Positions 37,505 to 57,289 of a DNA stretch of 64,000 nt are shown in pieces (the stretch's first letter is position 1; each line of letters starts with the position of its first letter). Both the position numbers and the translations under genes were made by a program. This DNA comes from Amorphochlora amoebiformis (Eukaryota; Cercozoa; Chlorarachniophyceae). The notes beneath the pieces were generated by a model, which saw only the letters and a program-made list of their open reading frames with translations, was not told the DNA's origin and did no database searches. The DNA lies in the NCBI GenBank assembly GCA_054601695.1, contig BAAHQB010000025.1:1205453-1269452 (forward strand), given 5' to 3'.

Positions 37505-38380
37505 TTATAACAGAAGTAACGCAGCCGTTTTCTTCTTGTAGCGACCGACAGCTGCGAACTCTTCTGCGTTTGAGTCGGAGTCATCCCCGACCGTCTCTTC
37601 CTTCTCTTTAATCTTCTTGAACCAGAAGCCAATGAACTTGTCGAGCTTAAAAAGCGTGTACTCTAGCGGTGAGTATTCTTCTGGAATTGGAACTGAAAAT
37701 TCCACCTCAATGGGGGGCAAGGGCTTCTCTTTTAGTGTCACGAACCCTGACTTGGCTTGAGCGAAAATACTTGGAGGGAGCTTCCTTAGCATATCCGCAA
37801 CAGGAGGTGAGATGATCTTCCTCACGTGAACCATGCGAATGGCGTTTTTTACCGTTAGCTTCATAGAAGTGTTGTTATTGCCCTTATTGAAGAATATAAA
37901 CAACCCGTCGACGGTAGCACCAGCGAGTTCGGAGCTGCAGTGTAGGTAGAAGGGGGGTCAAACGCTTGTGCAGAAATATCTTTGATGTGTTGCAGTTTCT
38001 TCTCATTGGCAAGCTTGAGAAGTTCCTCTTCTGAAAGCTCAGCTGCAGACGGTTTACTCGCAGCCGCAGCCGGCTCCGGGTAGCTATCCGCATCTGGTAC
38101 GTCCATAAGACTTTTTTCCTTACGCGGCTGCTTTCCTAGTCGACCATCATCATTGTCATCAGCATTTCGCTTGCGATATGATGACCCAAAGTTCTTCACC
38201 ATCGTGAGAGTCACGTTTGGAAACGCTGGCAGGATCATGGTTTCCCATATGTGTTTCCACATGTGGGCTTTGGCCTGCTCAGGGACGGTTTTAATCGCAT
38301 TTATTACGATATTCTTCTGAACGGTAGACACTACTAGACAGACCGCGTGTCTTCTTCTTCTCTGCAACTTTTGAAGGCAT
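37505..38380 (-). pseudogene. Transposon 1 accessory gene, frameshifted
   Basis: The minus-strand homologue of the accessory gene at 41753-42674. From ATG 38380 the first codons (MPSKVAEKKKTRGLS) fit, then the frame shifts into VQKNIVINAIKTVPEQAKAH and FPNVTLTMVKNFGSSYRKR. A second shift after KDISAQAFDPPS leads into VDGLFIFFNKGNNNTS and FIGFWFKKIKEKEETVGDD, ending TAA at 37505. The N-terminal helical part around FPNVTL.MVKN resembles a Myb/SANT-like or other HTH DNA-binding domain, as expected for the second protein of PIF/Harbinger elements. Two frameshifts mark it as decayed. Confidence 0.75.
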
Positions 38381-38483
38381 GTTTCTAGTTGGTGACGTTT
38401 GGCGGTTTGAGGTTTGTATTCAAGAGAGGCGTTTGGAAATGTTTCTATCTTTTCGGGTGTAGAAATTAAGGTATTATTACCAG

Positions 38484-38544
38484 GATTATTTGCCGATGAT
38501 TTGCCGATGATTTGCCGATGATTTGCCGATGATTTGCCGATTAT
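38484..38544 (+). repeat. 11-bp direct repeats in the divergent promoter of transposon 1
   Basis: About five head-to-tail copies of GATGATTTGCC lie between the accessory gene and the transposase gene. Looser copies recur in the transposase intron (38703-38760). The matching region of transposon 2 has its own 11-bp repeat. Confidence 0.85.
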
Positions 38545-38609
38545 TTAGTCGTCGGATTCAAGTATATTTACCTAAACCAACAAACATTCGGAACCCACAG
38601 ACGCCAGAT

Positions 38610-40141
38610 ATGAAGGCTCGAGCGCCAGCTGATGGGGCCTGTGAAAGTCCGGAGTTTCTAGCGCCTGTCCCTTCCATGAAAACGGTAATTAAGCGTTTTT
38701 CATCCGATTATTTGCAGATGATTGGCAGATGAGTTGCCGATTATTCGCGGATGAATTTTCGATGATAAAATTCAGATAAATGAATTTTTTTTCAGGATGA
38801 AAAAATCAAAGGATATATTCCCATTACTTCAACCGCTTCAACGAGAGCGCCTTCAACAGCAATCTTGGTCTCAGCCTCCAAGAGTGCTGCTATGCAGTCG
38901 ACAAATATTGTGGTCAAAGGACTGGTGTTTCCTGTCTCGATTTCTTGATGGCACTGCAGCACTTCGCTTGGAAGTATCCAGAAGGGCACTACGGCGGTAC
39001 GATCTGGAAGATGTGTCGACAAAAGCACTCTGAGAAGGTGTGGAGGACTCTCAGTATTGTAGAGGCTTTCATGGACGAGATCAAGTTCGAGAACCGGCTG
39101 AAATCTGCCATCTTCATAGACGGACCGGATGCTTACTGCAGTATGCACACTGATTCATCAGATTTCATGATAAATCGTCCAAGTGATAGTGCGGAAGCGA
39201 AGAAACACTACACTTACAAGAGGCGGAAATTCGCCATGAGGTATGCGATCGCCGTTGCTGCCAACACTGGGGATGTGTGCTGGCTATCGTCTGGACATCC
39301 TGCGGGGAGCATTTCGGACCTAAACATTAACCGAAGAGAGGGACTGGTGGAAGGGTTGCAGTTCTTCGAGCGTGTGGGGGCTGATGGCGCTTATCTCTGC
39401 AGGAGAGATCCCATGTACAAATGTCCTCATCGCAAACCAAGAGGCGGTGAGCTCACTGAGCAACAAATTCGTGAAAACGATGCTTTCGGTAATTACCGTT
39501 CGATCGTCGAGAACGTCTTCGCTCGCGTAAAACAGTTTGCGTGTATGACGAGGTGGCGTCATAATAGGGAACGACATTCTATAGTCGCTCGTTTCGTTTT
39601 CCAACTCATCCAAATCAAGCAGAAGTTCCGGCCAATTCGAAGATTGGGCCTATCCAAGAAAGAGCACGAAGAGCTTGCTGCAGCCAATTGGAGAGCTGCT
39701 GAACTCCACGGTGTTCCAGCTATTGTACCCGAGGCAAAACGAACGCGAAGACGACCCCGAGAACGCAAGAATCAACCAAGACTCGGGCGAAGACGTAAGG
39801 CTGCAAGGATTGCTCGCATCCCTCGCGGTGAAATCAAAATTGGTTCAGGTTCTGGTGACGACGCTGATGAAGCCGACACCTCCTGTAACTCTTACATCCA
39901 ACCCGGAGATCCACTATCATCGGACACTGACTCAGGTTCCTCGGGGCGAGAAATTGCGAACGACACGGCGGTAGAAACTGATTATGGGATCTCTGAAGAT
40001 AGGATTAAAGCTACCAGAGGCAGGGCTCCTCGCATGGCCAAGGTGGGAGCTCTTTTGGGTATGCGTGCTGCTAGCCTTCATGGTGAGAAAGTGGATCGGT
40101 TAATGCGCAGGAAGGCCCGACGAAATAGGCGCAAGACTTAA
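38610..40141 (+). pseudogene. Transposon 1 DDE transposase, one frameshift
   Basis: Exon 1 is 38610-38684 (25 codons, ending SMKT), exon 2 is 38796-40141. Compared with the copy at 42886-44490, exon 2 lacks one base near 38812: DEKIKG then shifts, and the true frame resumes as HYFNRFNESAFNSNLGLSLQ. After that it is open to TAA at 40141. The core has IDGPDAYC and HTDSSDF (first Asp candidates), YKRRKFAMRYAIAVAANTGD, PAGSISDLNI, VGADGAY (second Asp) and RSIVENVFARVKQF (Glu), the order of DDE_Tnp_4/PIF-Harbinger transposases. The C-terminus is basic, then acidic/Ser-rich. The total of 1421 coding bases is one short of a whole number of codons, as expected for one deletion. Confidence 0.85.
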
Positions 40142-40329
40142 TATATGCATGTATGAAAACACACACAATAAAATTATATCTCATTTATTAAACTGCACAT
40201 CTTTTTGATTATTTGAATTATATATTATTTTTAAATATATATGTACATGTAATAATATTATATTATATGTATGTATATATATATATATATGTATATATAT
40301 GTATATATATATATATAATAATAATATAT

Positions 40330-40383
<54 letters not shown>

Positions 40384-41309
40384 CAGATATATATATATAT
40401 ATATATATTAATTACTAAGACCGACAGTATTAAATTTAATAATCATAGAGTGACTAATGTCAAATAATATTTGTGTCTGATTCTGACATAATTTATTAGC
40501 CTAAATACTAATAATTATTAACTATAGCTACTAAGATTAAAGTAATAATTAACTACTAAGATTAAAGTTTAAAAAAAAAATTAACTTGCTGAATACTACT
40601 TAAAAATTAATAATCTAGATAATTATCAATGATACAGATGATGAATTTCTAGCCTATGGCATTATACTACTATAATAATTACTATGATCATAGTATAAAT
40701 TACAACTTGAGTCTTTAAAAGTAACTAAGTATTAACGGTCGATGACCGCTTTTGACTTATCATGTAAGCTGAGAAAATTGGTTGACATCGCTACTTAACA
40801 AGGTCTTAGATATAGTCTTACTACAGCTAGACAGTATATGAGAGTCTATCTAGTTAATTATGAATCAGACTAAATATATCATGCGATGTGTACTACGGTA
40901 TATCTGTATATATCTAGGTATTTGAACCCGAGTCGTTAGTAGTTCCCCGACCAACAATTACTAGAATAGACCTTGTTAAGTCAGCGATTATTGCGATTAA
41001 TCGTCATCATAGAAACGAAATATCATAATCGAAAATTCAGCCGATTACCATTGAAAAAAGGCGTGATTTTTTGCAATCGTGAGAACTAAGTTAATAGTTA
41101 TATATATGGTCTATACTAATTAAATATTTTGCAACATAAGAAAAATATAAAAGTATTACAAAATGCAAACAGATTCTAGAGATTAATCTAGATAATTATT
41201 TTAAGACGGTCTTTAGTCTAAAATTTGTAATTTAATAATTTAATAAAAGATGTATATATATATATCTAGATATATATATATATATTTACTAGATATATAC
41301 ATATATAAT

Positions 41310-41497
<188 letters not shown>

Positions 41498-41752
41498 ATG
41501 TATATACATATATATATTATAATATACATTATACGTATAACATATATATTTATTAATAGATGGAACTGGAACACAAAAACAAACTCGCACAGACACACAC
41601 ACACCCAACATATGCACGGTAACAGCATTTAAATTGTAGTTAACGTTTGATAAACTTTCTCAAAATTATTGCAAGAATATTAGCACACACAGTCGACACA
41701 TCAGGCTGAAATAAACAATAAGAAATAGTTGCGTAGAGATCCATGAGAGTGC

Positions 41753-42674
41753 TTAGATATCCAATAATCGCTGCCTCTTCTTCTTGTTCTTGTTCCATGC
41801 CTCATCGAAGTCTTCATCAGATGATGATTTGTCTCGATCGCTGAGAATGACCCCGGACGCGCTTCTTAAACCAGAGCCCAATAAATTTAGGAGTGTCGAG
41901 CTCGACATACTCAGTGGTCTGGTATCCATCTGGGATCGGGATGGAGAATTCCGTGACTTGCTGTAGTGACTTGCTTTTCTTCATTGATTCGTGCTGCGCC
42001 TTGGCGATCGATTTCAACTTCTGATCCAAATACCTGAACGTTTTGAGCTTTGGTGGTTGGCTCGTCTTCACGACGTGTACCATGCGAACCTCGTGGATGA
42101 CATTGAGCTCGATGCTAGTTGAGTCATTGCCCTGGTTGAACCACATGCCTACCCCATCCATGTTCGCTTTTGAAGTTGATGAATCGGAGAAAATCAAGAA
42201 TGGTTTGTAGTCTCAGATGTCCTTGACGCATATCTTCTTGTAGATGGCAAACTCATCTTCAGCATTCTTCTTGTTCCTGTCCTCGATGATACGTCTTGCT
42301 TCAGTTACCGAGAGTGACGCGGTTGGAACAGCGGGTGAAGAAGAAGATACCGATGAAGAGCCAGCGGGAGTCCATTTGGGAGGTGGTGCGGGAGACCCCG
42401 CTGCCGGAGGCGCCACTGTGCGAGGGGCCTCTGGATGAGTGAGGTCCATTGACTCAACTCGGGGGGGATTATCAGCTGCACTTGATCTGGAGACGTATTG
42501 CCCATAGTTCTTGACCATGGCGAGGGTGACATTGGGAAAGTTTGGCTGCATGTAGTTTTCATAGATCCATTTCCATCTATGACCCCGGGCCTCTCTTGGT
42601 ACGTGTTCCATTGCATTAGTGACAGTTTTCTTTTGACCCTCTGAAAGGCCCCGTTCCTTCTTCTTTGGTGGCAT
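41753..42674 (-). pseudogene. Transposon 2 accessory (DNA-binding-like) gene, interrupted
   Basis: ATG 42674 starts MPPKKKERGLSEGQKK, followed by a helical domain (WIYENYMQPNFPNVTLAMVK) resembling a Myb/HTH domain, a Pro/Ser/Ala linker and a helix ending IYKKICVKDI. A TGA at 42211-42213 interrupts here, and the same frame resumes as DYKPFLIFSDSSTS, NMDGVGMWFNQGNDS and FIGLWFKK. A further frame change after that leads to an acidic then Lys-rich end (KSSSDEDFDEAWNKNKKK) with TAA at 41753. The copy in transposon 1 is also broken just after KDI, though differently. In Harbinger elements the second protein helps import or target the transposase. Confidence 0.75.
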
Positions 42675-42751
42675 GGCGGTTCTTGGCGGTTCTTGGCGGT
42701 TCTGACTGGCGCGCAAAGGTATCTGCCGATTAAATAATGAATAATCCTAGG

Positions 42752-42825
42752 AGAATTTCGATTAATTTCGGCTGAAATTCCGCTGAATCTTGGCTGAATT
42801 TAGGCTGAATTTAGGCTGAATCTCA
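42752..42825 (+). repeat. 11-bp direct repeats in the divergent promoter of transposon 2
   Basis: About five imperfect copies of GGCTGAATTTA lie between the two divergent genes. Similar pieces (CGGCTGAATTATGGCTGAAA) recur in the transposase intron at 42979-43017. The position and period match the repeats of transposon 1, although the sequence differs. Confidence 0.85.
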
Positions 42826-42885
42826 GATATTAATTTGGATGATTTTACGTAGGAATATTTACGTCGGAACCCAAAACATTTCTAG

Positions 42886-44490
42886 ATGGCCGCGCCGTGT
42901 GGGAGCCAAGACACCTGTAAAACTCCCGTCTTCGTAGCTCCTATTCCGGTTTTGAAAACGGTAATTCAATACTTTTTCAGCCGCTGAATATCGGCTGAAT
43001 TATGGCTGAAATAATGATGAAAAAAGGAGGAAATCCGGTTGAGCAAAAGTGTCTTTTCTCAGGAGGACAAGGTGAAGGGGATTTATTCCCACTACTTTTC
43101 CAGCTACACTGACGCCGCTTTCAATAGCAATATTGGACTAAGTCTTCAAGAGGTCTGCTATGTGATCGACAAATACTCCGCCGAGACATCGGTCACGCCT
43201 TTAGCATTCATGATGGCATTGCACTTCGCTTGGAAATATCCGGAAGGTCACTACGGTGGTGTCATCTGGAAGATGTGTCGCCAGCAATACGCATTCAAAG
43301 TATGGAAGGCGGTCAACGTTATTGAGGCATTCATGAATGAGATCAAGATGGAAAACCGTCTGAAGTCTGCTATATGCATCGATGGTCCTGCTGCGTACTG
43401 CACCCTCCACACCGACTCTTCTGACTTTATGGTCCACCGACCCCAAAACAAGGAGGATCAAAAGAAATACTACACGTTCAAGAGAAGAAAGTTTGCCATG
43501 CGATATGCCATAGCCGTATCTGCCAACACTGGAGACTTATGCTGGGTGTCATCTGGTGATCCAGCTGGGAGCATTTCAGACCTTAACATAAATATCTGAA
43601 GGGAGGGATTAGTGGAGAAGCTACACTTCTTTGAGCGAGTGGGTGCGGATGGGGCTTATCTCTGCCGACGGGATCCTATGTACAAATGTCCACATCGCAA
43701 GCCAAGAGGGGGACAGCTCACTCCTGGACAAGTACAACAGAACGCAGCATTCGGGAACTACCGCTCGATCGTCGAGAATATCTTCGCTCGCACGAAGCAA
43801 TTTGCTTGTATGAGGGACTGGAGGCACAAAAGATCTCAGCACCCTATAATTGCACGCTTCGTATTCCAACTTGTTCAAGTCAAGCAGAAATTCAGACCTA
43901 TTCGCAAATTAGGTATATCACCAGAAGAGCACGCTGAGCTCACCGTCACCAGTTGGCGAGATGCGGAACGTGAGGGTGTCCCAGCAATCATGCCCGAAAG
44001 CAAGTCCAAGCGTAAACCAGATAGACGTGGAAGGGTTAGGCTAAGAAAGAGGAAGTTGCCTAGTCGACCTGAGCACGAACGCAAACGAGCAAGTGTCGCA
44101 AAACCTACATATGGAGTTTCCTCTCAGTCCCTCCCTTCGGCACTACAACGTGATGCAACGACTGAGGCCAATGAATCTGATGATGCTGATGAGGAGGCTC
44201 TGCAATTAAATGATGATGTCTCAGAATCTGCACATGGACTTTTGGAAGACACAGACTCTGGATCGTCAGGAGATGAACAAAAAAACAGCGGTCACGAGAC
44301 TGGCGCTGAGACTGACTATGGGGTAGAAGATAGAGTCGTCAACCGCAGAGGAAGGAATCCTCGAGTTGCAAAGATGGGTGCGCTTCTGGGGATGCGGGCT
44401 GCATGTCTCAACGGTGAAAAGATGGACCGGTTGATGCGAAGAGCAAGGAGGAGAGAGAAGTCTCAAGGAATTAATATTATTGCCGAATGA
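42886..44490 (+). pseudogene. Transposon 2 DDE transposase with one in-frame TGA
   Basis: Exon 1 is 42886-42960 (25 codons, ending PIPVLKT), exon 2 is 43063-44490, about 500 codons with a single internal TGA at 43597-43599 (NINI, stop, REGLVEK, where transposon 1 reads NINRREGLVEG). The N-terminal part has DKVKGIYSHYFSS and GLSLQEVCYVIDKYS. The catalytic region has IDGPAAYC/HTDSSDF, KRRKFAMRYAIAVSANTGD, VGADGAYLCRRDPMY and RSIVENIFARTKQF, fitting a DDE_Tnp_4 (PIF/Harbinger) triad of Asp, Asp and Glu. The tail is rich in basic, then Asp/Glu/Ser residues, possibly nuclear-localising. One nonsense change separates it from an open gene. Confidence 0.88.
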
Positions 44491-44599
44491 ATGAAATTGT
44501 AATTTATCATAAGTTAAATATATATATATATATATATATGTATTATATATTTAATATACATATATATGCACATATATGTGTGTATATCTATGTATAATA

Positions 44600-44662
<63 letters not shown>

Positions 44663-44700
44663 TTGATAGTATATATATACGTATTATATAACATATATAC

Positions 44701-44761
<61 letters not shown>

Positions 44762-44896
44762 TATTATATATTTCTTTCATCCTATGATCATCCGACACAC
44801 GGTGAAGTATCGGGGAAATATTCATCACTTTTTAATCATGCAAAGGTTTACAAAAGGTTAAAATTAATCGCAATAATCGCTGACTTAACAAGGTCT

Positions 44897-45255
44897 ATCG
44901 TATCATAGTACATGTGTATCTAGTATACATATTATACGTACTTTTGACGGTACGTACGTACCCATGAGCCTAGTCTAGTAGTGACTAGAGTAACTTTAAC
45001 GTTATACGGCTAGCTCGCTATACGGTAGCCTATAGATGTAATATTCGTTTAATCTGTTTAATATAGCATCTAGATCATATGCATGCTCACAGCAGTTCAC
45101 GATCAATTGTACCCATTAAGACTTCTCATGCCATCAATGGCCCATCATACTGTAATAAAGAATTGGCGTAGATACATGTAACGAAGATCTAGATAACATG
45201 ATACTTACACACATGCAATGCCCGGAGAATATACGTCCACGATAGGATACTAGAA

Positions 45256-45287
<32 letters not shown>

Positions 45288-45322
45288 ATATGTATATATA
45301 TATTTATATGTGTATATGTATA

Positions 45323-45381
<59 letters not shown>

Positions 45382-45535
45382 TAGATATATAACCTAGATA
45401 ACGTCGACGATAGGATACTAGCTAATATATATATATATATATATATTATATTATAGGTGTATGTATATATGTGTATGTATATAATATATATATATATATA
45501 TAATATTGTTATATACACTATAAAAATATATATGC

Positions 45536-45584
<49 letters not shown>

Positions 45585-45808
45585 CATACATATTTATCGG
45601 CACTCCACTGCCTGCTTCGCAGTACGTGTTTAAATCGGAAATTCGGCGATGGAGGGGGTTGACACGGTCACAGACACATACACCTACACCTAGTCTTCAA
45701 CTCGCACATCTACCGAGGCGAGGCGAGGCGATGGGAGGCGAGGCGAGGCGAGGCGATGCGGCGAGGCGAGGCAATGCGGCGAGGCGAGGCGAGGCGAGGG
45801 TGGTTTGC
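44897..45808. other. Intergenic region
   Basis: AT-rich with CTAG motifs at 44900-45250, then (TA)n and related tracts to 45600. The region 45640-45800 has a GAGGCGAGGC repeat whose open frames are repeat artefacts. A GTACGTGTTTAAATCGG block at 45624-45640 is unassigned. Confidence 0.6.
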
Positions 45809-47844
<2,036 letters not shown>

Positions 47845-48194
47845 CCTTGTCCAGAATTCCTACTCCCAACCAACAGGCATAATCAACACTCCAACAAACG
47901 AGCCACTAAAAACCCGTCAGAACGCTGGTGATATTCACTATATATCTACCTAAACAAGAAAAAGGCCAACACGGAAACCACCGCCGTTGCCTTCGACGTG
48001 TCCCTGCTATTTGACCTGTGACACTCCAGTGTGACACGGATGTGCGGATCATAAGAGCGTGACGTCACGATATGTCTTTGTGGGATTATGCTGTGATACG
48101 TGGGTTGGTCAATGGATTCCGAAGAAGGTTTTTAATTTCGCGGCTGTGGCTCGTTCAGACAGGCAGTAGTGTGTGGGGCAAGCATCTCCTTACG
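47845..48194. promoter_or_regulatory. Divergent promoter, DCTN6 / RPA43-like gene
   Basis: 350 bp of non-repetitive sequence between two divergent ATGs. It contains the perfect 12-bp palindrome CGTGACGTCACG at 48058-48069, the core of a CRE/bZIP site, plus the half-site-like TGACAC/GTGTGACAC elements at 48018-48035. Confidence 0.65.
48058..48069. promoter_or_regulatory. CRE-like bZIP site
   Basis: CGTGACGTCACG is a perfect palindrome containing TGACGTCA, the classic CREB/ATF-type bZIP site. It is placed 126 bp before the RPA43-like ATG and 214 bp before the DCTN6 ATG. Binding is inferred from sequence only. Confidence 0.6.
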
Positions 48195-52942
<4,748 letters not shown>

Positions 52943-53720
52943 CCCTTTTCTTCATCAACGTTAGGCAAACGCATACCGTTATTAATATTTATCGTTAAAT
53001 ACCTCTTGCCTCATGAAATTTTAGATACCTGCTAGATCTCTAGGATAACCAAAGCTACTAAGAGATTCGATTTTCTAGATCTATAGAAGTACGAACGATA
53101 TATACTGAGCTAGATAGAGCAGTTAGAGACTCGTTGCCTAGACTGCTGGTACGGTGCAACTAGTGCCAGTGGCAAGAGTTGTGGCTCAGTCTCGAGAGTC
53201 TATGAGTCTCTCAAATCTAGAAATGTGCAGAAACGACTATAATATAACTAGGTCCAGTAGGTCTATGAGTAGACTAGTTCTAGTAGTTAGTTAGAGTAGA
53301 GTCTAGTTACAAGAGCTGACTCATGATTATCAAAGCCACTAGATCTAGTACTTGCAGTATCTAGAGTATACACTTAGTGTACACTAGATACAGACTACAA
53401 GAGACTAGTGATCTACTAGATCTACTAGATCTCTACGTACTAGACGTAGTCGGATAGTCTATATATATAGAGTGACTCTAGACACTCTAATAGTACTATC
53501 TAGACTATCTAGACTATCTACTAAACTATCTGGACAACACTAGTCTAGAGTTACTGCAAGAGATTAATTCAAATCATAGTATCCGATTTAATTCAAATCA
53601 TAGTCTCCGATTCCGATGTAAACTTGCAAATTTGCAATTCGCGCCTTCCTTCTAGTCATTAGTGAGTGACTCCTTACTAGCTAGACCGGCTCTGTCTAGC
53701 GAGTATCTACATCAATCCGC

Positions 53721-53758
<38 letters not shown>

Positions 53759-53852
53759 CAAAAGACTAAATCTAGTAATTAAATGCATCCGATGATGCCT
53801 GTTATATATGTAGATCTTTGGACGACCACATGAGAGGAGCACAGCTAGACGA
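52943..53852. other. CTAG-rich spacer
   Basis: The region between the convergent ends of the RPA43 gene and the left acyl-CoA synthetase copy. From about 53030 to 53560 it is crowded with CTAG, TCTAGA and ACTAGT palindromes, giving overlapping short self-complementary stretches. The same sequence returns inverted at the right end of the window (63480-63980). No coding sense. Confidence 0.7.
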
Positions 53853-54233
53853 TCAAAGCGCAGACTTGACTGGATACATTGTCTCGATTTCGGCAGCATA
53901 CTTCTGGTTCACGACTCGTCGCTTGAGCTTCATGGTGGGCGTCAATTCACCCCTAAAACCAAATTCAACAACCCCCAATTGAATTCATGAAACCGATGAG
54001 CGAAATGTTGACATCTTCTGCAGTACATAGTGATATAGAATGTGTGTGTGTGTGTGCATACATACCCGTTGAGGGAGAAATCCTTTGGCACGATGATCCA
54101 CTTGCGAATATTTTGCGCTCTGGAGGTGGACTCCAGGTTTACCTACGTGTATTTAGGTTCAGCATATATATATATATATATATTGTCATATATATATATA
54201 TATATCTCCAGGTTCCCCTTGGTGTATTTACGG

Positions 54234-54325
<92 letters not shown>

Positions 54326-55483
54326 ACATATATATATATATATTATATGCTTATATATGTACTATATTTTGTACAATAGTAATGAATCCAGAAATTGTTA
54401 AAAGGGTTTGATGTATCTGACCATGTGCATTCCCTTCTGTATAGCGTCCCGAATCTTTGCACACCGCATAGCCTCTGAAACGGTCGTGGCTTTGCTATCT
54501 TGTGCTTTGGCGAAAGCGAGCGCCTCAGGGGCTAGCGTGTCAAGAGGGTTTCCTTGTTCGTCCATGTCACACTTGAGCGTGAGGACGCAAGAGAGATACT
54601 TCCTGAGATCGTTGTCAATCGTTTGGGTGAGTTTTTTGGGTTAAGGGGGGGAAGGGATGCAGGGTTTCTCCCCCGCCACGGTGAGATAGATTGCGGGAGA
54701 ATTAGTCGAGTCAATAGTGGTCCATATGGTTGTGTTAAGAAACTCTCCTTTCTTAGTTTATGTGTTTGGCTTTCTCATTGAGCGAGAATTTTTGCATGGA
54801 AGGTATGAGATTTGTGTGGGGCTACCTGTTATCCCCGATGACAACAGCGTTGGACACGATGCCAATACACGCCTTCAAATGCACAATCACACAGCCATGT
54901 CATGCATACCATACCATACCATAACATGCATACCATACCACAGCAAAACATACACATACAACACACAATCACACAATCACACAATCACACAATCGAAAAA
55001 AATCACGCAAGCAAAAACACACACACACACACACACTAGCGCACATACATAGCACACAAACATAGCACACAAACATAGCACACAAACATATCACTCAAAC
55101 ACCAGTCCACACAGCATACCACACAAGCACTTGCAGCAAAAACGTTGATTCGCATATTTTTTCGCATATTGTATCTGTCGGACGTAACATTGTTGAATCG
55201 CATAATGTATCTGTCGGACCTTGATCTGATTTTCGATAAGCACCGGAGCCACATTTTCACCGCCGGCCGTGATGATCAACTCCTTAATGCGTCCCGTGAT
55301 CTTAAGGTAACCCTCAGAGTCTACAAACCCGAGGTCCCCCTATATCATAGCTTCGATTACATTCACACACACATGCATACACTTGCATATACTTGCATAT
55401 ACAAAAATATCTTAAGCCTGTATACTATACATGTCAAATCGACATGCTTACAATATTTTCATGAATATCTTATATATACACAT

Positions 55484-55538
<55 letters not shown>

Positions 55539-56378
55539 TATATGTTAAATATATACGCTATATGTATACGTTATATACGTTATATATATATGTTATATGT
55601 ATACGCTATATACATATATACATTATATATATATATATATACATATACATATGTATAGATACATTTATAAATAATACATTTTGTATTATAATATGTGACC
55701 GAGTGCAGCCAGCCATTGTGGTCGATGGTCTTCATCGTCGCCTCCGGATTATACAAATATCTATCATATTACACATATTCATACTATTAGATATATATGT
55801 ATATATATACTATTAGATATATATGGTCTTCATCGTCGCCTCCGGATTATACAAATATCTATCATATTACACATATTCATACTATTAGATATATATGTAT
55901 ATATATATACTATTAGATATATATGGTCTTCATCGTCGCCTCCGGATTATACAAATATCTATCATATTATACATATTCATACTATTAGATATATATGTAT
56001 ATATATACTATTAGATATATATGGTCTTCATCGTCGCCTCCGGATTATACAAATATCTATCATATTACACATATTCATACTATTAGATATATATGTATAT
56101 ATATATACTATTAGATATATATGGTCTTCATCGTCGCCTCCGGATTATACAAATATCTATCATATTACACATATTCATACTATTAGATATATATATATAT
56201 ATATATACTATTAGATATATATGGTCTTCATCGTCGCCTCCGGATTATACAAATATCTATCATATTACACATATTCATACTATTAGATATACATATATAT
56301 ATACTATTAGATATATATGGTCTTCATCGTCGCCTCCGGATTATACAAATATCTATCATATTATACATTCATACTATT

Positions 56379-56443
<65 letters not shown>

Positions 56444-56476
56444 ATTCTTCAAATGTATAATAGATTTGCATATGTA

Positions 56477-56507
<31 letters not shown>

Positions 56508-56523
56508 CGTGGATTTATATATG

Positions 56524-56554
<31 letters not shown>

Positions 56555-56638
56555 CATTCTTCAAAATGTATAATAGATTTGCATATGTAGTACATATATT
56601 ATACATGTGGATATATACATGCATATATATATACATAC

Positions 56639-56698
<60 letters not shown>

Positions 56699-56859
56699 TA
56701 TATGTATCTATCGGCAAAATGAATAGATATGAGTTTTTATCTGGTACATACGTCATACACTCATTTAAGTACAGATCTTGTATACCATTATATATATATA
56801 TATACACACACACACATACACATATACACACACATATATATATCGTATATATTTATAAT

Positions 56860-56933
<74 letters not shown>

Positions 56934-57250
56934 CACACACATACACACATAAACACACACATATATACATATATACATATATACATACACATTATACACA
57001 AATACATATACACACACACACACACAAACACACCTACACATGCACGCACACACACACACATATATATAAACACATATATCTATACACACATACACACAAT
57101 ATACAACACGTATTATACATATATATCACACACACACATCTATATTGACACTAATACATGTACATACACACACATATATATATATATATACACACACATA
57201 TAATACACATACACGTACACATAATACATATATAATACATACATGCTTAC

Positions 57251-57289
<39 letters not shown>

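Larger units (their letters stand above)
33060..40806 (+). mobile_element. DDE DNA transposon 1 (PIF/Harbinger-like), 7.7 kb with nested insert
   Basis: The terminal inverted repeats begin AGACCTTGTTAAGTAGCGAT at the left (33060) and match the reverse complement of the right end (to 40806) for about 22 bp. The flanks show TAG on both sides (33057-33059 and 40807-40809), a possible 3-bp target duplication, the length used by PIF/Harbinger elements. Inside are a divergent pair, an accessory DNA-binding-like gene (-) and a two-exon DDE transposase (+), plus a second complete TIR element at 33598-36937. The terminal inverted repeat, gene order and protein similarity tie it to the neighbouring element at 40968-44896. 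Both own genes carry frameshifts, so this copy is not autonomous. Confidence 0.85.

Noticed and set aside
42211-43599. A variant genetic code with TGA as a sense codon
   Set aside because: Several well-supported genes here end in TGA (3073, 17426, 63203 and the left synthetase copy), so TGA is a normal stop in this genome.
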